In this document: positions 5,959-9,543 of the stretch, in pieces
How the letters are laid out: the number at the start of each line of letters is the position of its first letter
How positions within the stretch are numbered: the stretch's first letter is position 1
NCBI GenBank assembly: GCA_030618065.1
Contig: JAUXEE010000043.1
Coordinates: 1 to 9,543 of the forward strand
Direction: 5' to 3'
DNA from: Gemmatimonadota bacterium
GTDB lineage: Bacteria > Gemmatimonadota > Gemmatimonadetes > Longimicrobiales > Gaopeijiaceae
DNA length: 9,543 nucleotides
The notes under the pieces: generated by a model
Databases searched by the model: none
Told to the model about the DNA's origin: nothing
What the model saw: only the letters and a program-made list of their open reading frames with translations
Program-made: the position numbers and the translations under genes

Positions 5959-7068
5959 GTGGAGGAAGATCGGTTCCTCAGCTCCGAGGAATACGACGAA
6001 AAGGCGCATAGGCTGTACAGCGATGGGGATTATGAGGGGGCCCTCGAAACGCTTCGAGAGGGCCTTTCTCTCTATCCGAACGCTGTGGAGTTGTATGTAG
6101 GATTGGGCTATGCTCGATTGGCACGGGAAGAATTCGCCTGGGCGAGAAGGTCCTTTCACCAAGCGCTTGCCCTGGATTCTACTCACGAAGATGCCCTGGT
6201 GGGGATGGGCGAGGTACTCCTCCGGCTAGGGGACCACGCCAAGGCACTGGCCTTCTTCCGAGATGTTCAGGAGATGGGCTTCGACCAGGACGTGGAACTG
6301 ATGCTCACCATGGGCCGGGCTCTCTACCGGGAAGGGCTTTACCTCCAAGCCCGGGATGTGTTTTCCAAGGCGGTATCGGTGCGCCCAGACTACGCCGAGA
6401 CGGTGGCTGCACTGGCCTATTGCCTCCACCGGCTGGGAGACGAGGTGGAGGCCAGCCGCCACCTTCGAAGGGCCCTCCGCCTGGACCCGGACCTCCACGA
6501 GGCCAGGGTCTACCTGGGACATCTCCTTTATGATAGGGGGGATTGGGAGGCCGCCCTTCGTGAATTCGAATGTGTGTCCCCCATGGATCATTGGGACTCT
6601 CTGGCGGTCTGGAGGATCATCGAGCTGAAGCGGGCTCTTTGGGAGATGGAGGTCGGGGACGCGCGATTGATCCCTTGGGAGAAGCGGTTGGAAGAGCTGG
6701 AATCCGCCCTGGATCCCGTGGATCAACTCCTGGCCGAGATCGAAGCTTCAGCCATGAGTGCCGATTTTTCGGGGGGCCCCGACATGGGTCAGCTCGAGCT
6801 CTTCAACGCCCTTGAAGAGGCTGACCTGTCCCATCAGGTTCGACTTCCCGATGGACAACTGCTTCGGGGCACCTGGCTGGAAATCGTCCGGCAGATGAGA
6901 GATCTCGCCGGCTTCTCCCATGAACCAATCACTCAATACATGAAGCGCCTCGCTGAGCGCTGGCACGAGCAAAGGGGAGTGGAGGTTCCCTCCACGGATC
7001 CCGTGAGCTTCATTCGAGCGGCCGTTCAGGCAGGGTTGCTGATGCTGGAAGAGGAACCTGACTCATGA
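5959..7068 (+). CDS. Tetratricopeptide repeat protein with a C-terminal helical domain
   Basis: A 369-residue protein. Residues about 8-210 make roughly six TPR units (near 8-41, 42-75, 76-107, 112-143, 144-177 and 178-210), shown by repeated G-Y/D-x-x-A-L and A-x2-P patterns such as YSDGDYEGALETLREGLSLYP and ALRLDPDLHEARVYLGHLLYDRGDWEAAL. TPRs are protein-docking scaffolds. An acidic, helical connector (about 212-270) leads to a separate domain (about 293-365, VRLPDGQLLRGTWLEIVRQM onward) with helices and a conserved-looking Trp and basic LAERWHEQRG stretch, which I do not recognise. No signal peptide or transmembrane segment, so cytoplasmic. GTG 5959 has a good ribosome site. Its stop overlaps the next start by ATGA, so the two proteins are probably made in step and may work together. 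Confidence 0.88.
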   Translation: MEEDRFLSSEEYDEKAHRLYSDGDYEGALETLREGLSLYPNAVELYVGLGYARLAREEFAWARRSFHQALALDSTHEDALVGMGEVLLRLGDHAKALAFFRDVQEMGFDQDVELMLTMGRALYREGLYLQARDVFSKAVSVRPDYAETVAALAYCLHRLGDEVEASRHLRRALRLDPDLHEARVYLGHLLYDRGDWEAALREFECVSPMDHWDSLAVWRIIELKRALWEMEVGDARLIPWEKRLEELESALDPVDQLLAEIEASAMSADFSGGPDMGQLELFNALEEADLSHQVRLPDGQLLRGTWLEIVRQMRDLAGFSHEPITQYMKRLAERWHEQRGVEVPSTDPVSFIRAAVQAGLLMLEEEPDS

Positions 7069-7856
7069 CATTCGACGAACACGAGGTTCTTGGCCGATTC
7101 CACCGGGCCCTGGTCCGGGAGATCCAAGCCAAGAACCCGGAACACATCAGCTCTCCCTTCACTGTTGCCGAGATCTATCAAAACCTGGTTCCCTACCGGA
7201 CCCACCGGGACGAGCTCGGCGTGGAGATGAATGCGGATTACGAACACGCTCTCCTTCGGCTTTTGGCGGGGGAGGGGGATTTCCTGAGTATCGAGTCCAG
7301 AACCGCCCGCCAGGAGATTCGGGAAGAGTTGGATTCCCCGAACCCGAACACGGGACTGTACCGAGACTTCGCAGCGGCCGACGTGCGCCTGAATCCGGAC
7401 AGGTTGGACGAGACTCTGATGGAGGAGGTCTCACGGGAGGCGGAAGCCGCGACCCAAGATGACGATGAGCCCACGGAGGTGGAGGTCATGGGAGAGGAAG
7501 ACGTGGAAGAGAGCTTCGGTGAGGAGAGTGCCCCTGAGGACGGATATGAGAGACTGGAGGTCGAACCCTTAGGGGCGAACCTCGAGCCCATCGAGGAGGT
7601 GGAGGAGTCCGGGGGAGAGGTTGATTCCGCGGAGCTTCCTGTCGAGCTTCCCGACGAAGTGGGAGAGGGGCAGGTTGACCTGCCGCCGTTCGAGAATTGC
7701 CCCTGGTGCAGGGAGGCACTTCCCCAGCAAGCCAGGGTGAGGTTCTGTCCTTTCTGTGGAAGTGATGTGCAACGGGTTCCCTGCCCCGCCTGTGGCGAGG
7801 AGCTCAGACTAACCTGGCGGTTTTGTATCGCCTGCGGAACGGAGGTCGAATCGTGA
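7065..7856 (+). CDS. Double zinc-ribbon protein with acidic linker
   Basis: A 263-residue protein in three parts. Residues 1-115 are a folded, charged domain I cannot name (SPFTVAEIYQNLVPYRTHRD and MNADYEHALLRLLAGEGDFL are its most distinctive segments). Residues 118-208 are a long, strongly acidic and probably disordered linker rich in Glu and Asp. The C-terminus has two consecutive four-cysteine zinc ribbons: Cys212/215 with Cys228/231, and Cys240/243 with Cys254/257, as in DZR-type double zinc ribbons. No export signal is present. Its ATG overlaps the TPR gene stop by four bases (ATGA), and its own stop overlaps the cytochrome gene start (GTGA), so translational coupling on both sides is likely. 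The part 1-115 resembles proteins I associate with Gemmatimonadota, from memory. Role is unknown; binding to the TPR partner is an inference from coupling only. Confidence 0.85.
   Translation: MTFDEHEVLGRFHRALVREIQAKNPEHISSPFTVAEIYQNLVPYRTHRDELGVEMNADYEHALLRLLAGEGDFLSIESRTARQEIREELDSPNPNTGLYRDFAAADVRLNPDRLDETLMEEVSREAEAATQDDDEPTEVEVMGEEDVEESFGEESAPEDGYERLEVEPLGANLEPIEEVEESGGEVDSAELPVELPDEVGEGQVDLPPFENCPWCREALPQQARVRFCPFCGSDVQRVPCPACGEELRLTWRFCIACGTEVES
7841..7846 (+). promoter_or_regulatory. Ribosome binding site fixing the cytochrome start at GTG 7853
   Basis: GGAGGT with six bases before GTG 7853. It lies inside the end of the preceding gene. It decides the start over the longer in-frame TTG at 7823 and gives a clean lipoprotein signal peptide. 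Confidence 0.75.
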
Positions 7857-8305
7857 AAAATCTTATGCGGTATTCAACCATTCTCCTGATCCTGGTCATG
7901 GCTTCTTGCGGTGGAGAGAAGGGTGCACCGGCTGCTGATGATGCCCAGCCGCCGGCAGCGGAGGCCACTCCAGCCGCCAGTGAGGCGGCTCCGTCCATGG
8001 ATCTCCCCGAGGGGGTGACGGCGGCAATGGTGGCAGAGGGCCAAACCATCTTCACGAGTGCAGGAATCTGCTTCACCTGCCACATGGAGGGTGGCGTAGG
8101 TGGCCCCCTGGCGCCGAACCTCACCGACGAGGAGTGGCTCAACATCGATGGCTCGTATGAGTCCATCGTCAGCAATATCATGACCGGTGTGCCCGAACCC
8201 AAAGAGCACCCGGGACTCATGCTTCCCAAGGGTGGAACGAATATCACCGACGAGCAGGTTCAGGCTGTTGCGGCCTATGTCTGGACTCTGAGCCAGGGCG
8301 ACTGA
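7853..8305 (+). CDS. c-type cytochrome lipoprotein (class I, cbb3-CcoP-like heme domain)
   Basis: A 150-residue exported heme protein starting at GTG 7853, overlapping the previous stop by four bases. Residues 1-18 are a lipoprotein signal peptide (MKNLMRYSTILLILVMAS) with Cys19 as the probable lipid-bearing residue. The lipobox is M-A-S-C, with Met instead of the common Leu at -3. Residues 20-50 are an Ala/Pro-rich tether. The heme domain (about 53-148) has a single CFTCH motif (Cys73, Cys76, His77) for covalent heme attachment. Met123 in the HPGLMLPKGG loop is the likely sixth ligand. The final helix TDEQVQAVAAYVWTLS is typical of Cytochrome_CBB3-type domains. It should carry electrons at the outer face of a membrane. 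No oxidase or reductase gene lies nearby, so its partner is not shown by context. The cupredoxin-like gene 20 bases downstream may be related in function. Confidence 0.9.
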   Translation: MKNLMRYSTILLILVMASCGGEKGAPAADDAQPPAAEATPAASEAAPSMDLPEGVTAAMVAEGQTIFTSAGICFTCHMEGGVGGPLAPNLTDEEWLNIDGSYESIVSNIMTGVPEPKEHPGLMLPKGGTNITDEQVQAVAAYVWTLSQGD

Positions 8306-8325
8306 TCCAGAAGGGTGTTGCAGAA

Positions 8326-8850
8326 GTGGGGCGAGAGAAACCCTCGATGGTTTGGCGGCCGGCCTCCTTCCAGGGGGCTGGCCTCCTTCCTTTGCTGATC
8401 CTCTCGGCGGTCATGGGAGGATGTGGAGGATCGGGGGAAGCTGGGCAGAACACGGCTGCGGAAGAGGCCAGGGCTCTCGGGCTTCCCTCCGGTTCCCAAC
8501 TTCATCGGGTCACCCTGGGGGGAAGGGGAGCCGAAGAGCATGCCGTGCCCACCCTCATCCAGGCATTCCCTGGAGACGGAGTTGAGTTCCGAACTGTGGA
8601 CCACCGTGTCCACACGCTGGAATTCATTGTCGATTCCCTCACTCATGAGGTCCGCGCGTTTCTGGAATCCACCGGGCAGGTGGCCAGCCCTCCCTTGGTT
8701 TCTCGTGGGAGCCGTCTCATCTTGAGACTTCAAAACGCGCCCCTCGGACGATATCTCTTCATCAGCGAGGGCCACGGTGGCACGGCCCGGGGCGTTGTCG
8801 AGGTGGGCTTTCCACCTGTAACAGACTCCTCCCAGGCCCCATTAAGCTGA
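8326..8850 (+). CDS. Cupredoxin-like lipoprotein with incomplete copper site
   Basis: A 174-residue protein with a basic N-terminus, a hydrophobic stretch (about 19-32) and a lipobox ending G-G-C at Cys33, so probably a lipoprotein. The mature part (about 58-162) looks like a cupredoxin beta sandwich: an AFPGDGVEFRTVDHRVHTLEF segment, where His96 occupies the usual first copper-ligand position, and a C-terminal GRYLFISEGHGGTARGVVEV hairpin. In a type-1 copper site the latter would read Y-C-x2-H-x2/4-M. Here the Cys is replaced by Ser/Glu (147-148), His150 remains and the Met is missing. Copper electron transfer is therefore doubtful, and a structural or ligand-binding role is possible. GTG 8326 has only a weak purine stretch upstream; ATG 8347, also in frame, gives a shorter signal peptide and is an equal candidate. 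It follows the cytochrome gene by 20 bases and precedes the next ATG by three. Confidence 0.78.
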   Translation: MGREKPSMVWRPASFQGAGLLPLLILSAVMGGCGGSGEAGQNTAAEEARALGLPSGSQLHRVTLGGRGAEEHAVPTLIQAFPGDGVEFRTVDHRVHTLEFIVDSLTHEVRAFLESTGQVASPPLVSRGSRLILRLQNAPLGRYLFISEGHGGTARGVVEVGFPPVTDSSQAPLS

Positions 8851-8853
8851 AGC

Positions 8854-9543
8854 ATGGTCGATCCGAGTCGCAGTCTCACCCGGAAGGAGTTCGACGAGGT
8901 TATTCGTCGGGCTGCCGAGATCGCCGTGTCCGAGCCGGAGGGGGGTGATTCGGGGCTCACCGAGCAGGACCTCTTTCGTATCGCCCGAGAGGTGGGGCTG
9001 GACGACCGGCATGTGCGGAAGGCTTTGGTGGAGGTCCGGTCCTCTCCGGCCACCGGCCGAAACCCGGTGGCCGGCCTTTACGGTCCAAGCCATGTGGCGG
9101 CCTCCAGGGTGGTGCCTGGGGACTGGGAGGAGCTGGGAAGGAAGATCGACGACTTCATGGTGGCGGGGCAACTCCTTCAGGCCGTAAGGAAGGGACGCTC
9201 CTTTCTCCTCTACCGGCCGGCTGTGGACTGGGTGTCCCAGATCGCTCGTGCCGCCTCCTCCACATCCCGGAAATACTACGTGGCCTCCTCCAAGCGGGTT
9301 GAGGTTCGGTTCGAGGACATGGAGGAAGGCCGAACCTTGGTGGAGATCGAGGTAGAGCCCGGAACTCGGAACGATTATGTGGCTGGGGGGATCATCGGCG
9401 AGTGGCGCGACGCGGATGCGGTCGAGGAAGCCGAGTTCGCGGTCGAACAGCACCGGCACGCCGGCGTTGAGCGACGCGTTGAAGGCGGTGAACAGCAGTG
9501 CGCCCGGCATCACGAAGTCGAGATAGTCGACGCCGCCGAGGAC
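8854..9543 (+). CDS. Small protein of unknown function, 3' end replaced at a sequence junction
   Basis: ATG 8854 opens a frame with no stop through the end of the window (230 codons). It starts three bases after the cupredoxin-like gene stop, so it is probably coupled to it; there is no strong ribosome site. Residues 1-62 form a helical domain (LTRKEFDEVIRRAAEIA, LTEQDLFRIAREVGLDDRHVRKALVEV). Residues 75-171 look like a mixed alpha/beta domain (VVPGDWEELGRKIDDFMVAG, then KRVEVRFEDMEEGRTLVEIEVEPGTRNDYVAGGIIG). The VAGGIIG end would be expected to run into a Gly-rich or membrane segment, but at about 9400 (residue 183) the codons switch to the antisense of an ABC-2 permease. Residues after about 183 are therefore probably not native. 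I do not recognise the family; it resembles hypothetical proteins I associate with Gemmatimonadota. No signal peptide is visible. Confidence 0.7.
   Translation, partial: MVDPSRSLTRKEFDEVIRRAAEIAVSEPEGGDSGLTEQDLFRIAREVGLDDRHVRKALVEVRSSPATGRNPVAGLYGPSHVAASRVVPGDWEELGRKIDDFMVAGQLLQAVRKGRSFLLYRPAVDWVSQIARAASSTSRKYYVASSKRVEVRFEDMEEGRTLVEIEVEPGTRNDYVAGGIIGEWRDADAVEEAEFAVEQHRHAGVERRVEGGEQQCARHHEVEIVDAAED
9391..9403. other. Junction between two unrelated coding sequences
   Basis: Left of here, the plus-strand frame (NDYVAGGIIG) is native-looking; right of here, the minus-strand frame (LDRIRVAPLA) is. The two coherent readings meet within about a dozen bases (ATCATCGGCGAGT), which could serve as a short shared sequence. 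The codon style changes at the same point. No inverted repeat, target duplication or mobile-element end is seen. Confidence 0.6.
9398..9543 (-). CDS. ABC-2 type transporter permease, internal fragment
   Basis: Read on the minus strand from 9543 inward, about 48 codons encode GGVDYLDFVMPGALLFTAFN, then SLNAGVPVLFDRELGFLDRI and RVAPLA. This is the core of DrrB/ABC-2 membrane subunits of drug or polysaccharide exporters: a Y-L-x-F-x-x-P-G membrane helix, the hydrophobic segment, then the D-R-E-x-G-F-L-x-x-x-x-V-A-P cytoplasmic loop. The next residues would normally continue (S-R-x-S-I in many members), but the frame instead runs into codons antisense to the plus-strand gene. The fragment has GC at the third position in 44 of 48 codons, all three Arg are CGC and all five Gly are GGC, unlike the mixed CGG/CGA/AGG and GGG/GGA use of the neighbours. 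Its start lies beyond the window and its end is cut at the junction. Confidence 0.65.

Noticed and set aside
7823..7852. Longer N-terminus for the cytochrome from TTG 7823
   Set aside because: It would put ten extra residues before the signal peptide and deepen the overlap with the upstream gene, while GTG 7853 has an ideally spaced GGAGGT.
8842..9513. 223-codon minus-strand open frame at the right end
   Set aside because: Only its first 38 or so codons (9513 down to about 9400) are real permease sequence. The rest is antisense to the plus-strand gene at 8854, which fits the operon in spacing and direction.

Overview
This window is a GC-rich bacterial segment with short intergenic gaps, many GTG starts and mostly plus-strand genes. 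Gene content suggests an environmental Gram-negative bacterium with exported lipoproteins, a Tat substrate and c-type cytochrome biology. Several proteins (the small protein at 3835, the TPR/zinc-ribbon pair, the last small protein) look like families I associate with Gemmatimonadota. That placement is a recollection of style, not a search result, and is only moderately supported.

Left part (1-3737): the 3' end of a DUF2911 protein is closed by a perfect 15-bp hairpin. It is followed by a complete ABC-F ATPase of the Uup type (303-2120). Convergent to it, with stop codons overlapping by 9 bp, is a HyuB-type hydantoinase B/oxoprolinase subunit (2112-3737, minus strand) that has no hyuA beside it. 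A 97-bp divergent intergenic region separates hyuB from a small conserved-looking protein of unknown function (3835-4179), which has a good intrinsic terminator.

Middle and right part (4381 to the end): a co-directional run of seven plus-strand genes. It starts with a Tat-exported glycosylasparaginase-type Ntn hydrolase. Next come a small zinc-ribbon protein, a TPR protein, a protein with an acidic linker and a double zinc ribbon (ATGA overlap with the TPR gene), a c-type cytochrome lipoprotein (GTGA overlap), a cupredoxin-like lipoprotein that lacks the usual Cys and Met copper ligands, and a small protein of unknown function. Tight spacing from 5959 to 9400 suggests one transcription unit. 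The cytochrome and cupredoxin-like proteins should act at the cell envelope; the TPR and zinc-ribbon proteins look cytoplasmic.

The right edge is abnormal. From about 9391-9403 to 9543 the sequence changes codon style sharply and, on the minus strand, encodes a piece of an ABC-2 type transporter permease. This fragment abuts the plus-strand gene in the middle of what should be its coding region. The junction is either an inversion/recombination breakpoint or, more probably, a chimeric assembly join.

I see no tRNA, rRNA, CRISPR array, insertion sequence or phage gene. No gene-free stretch exceeds about 200 bp.
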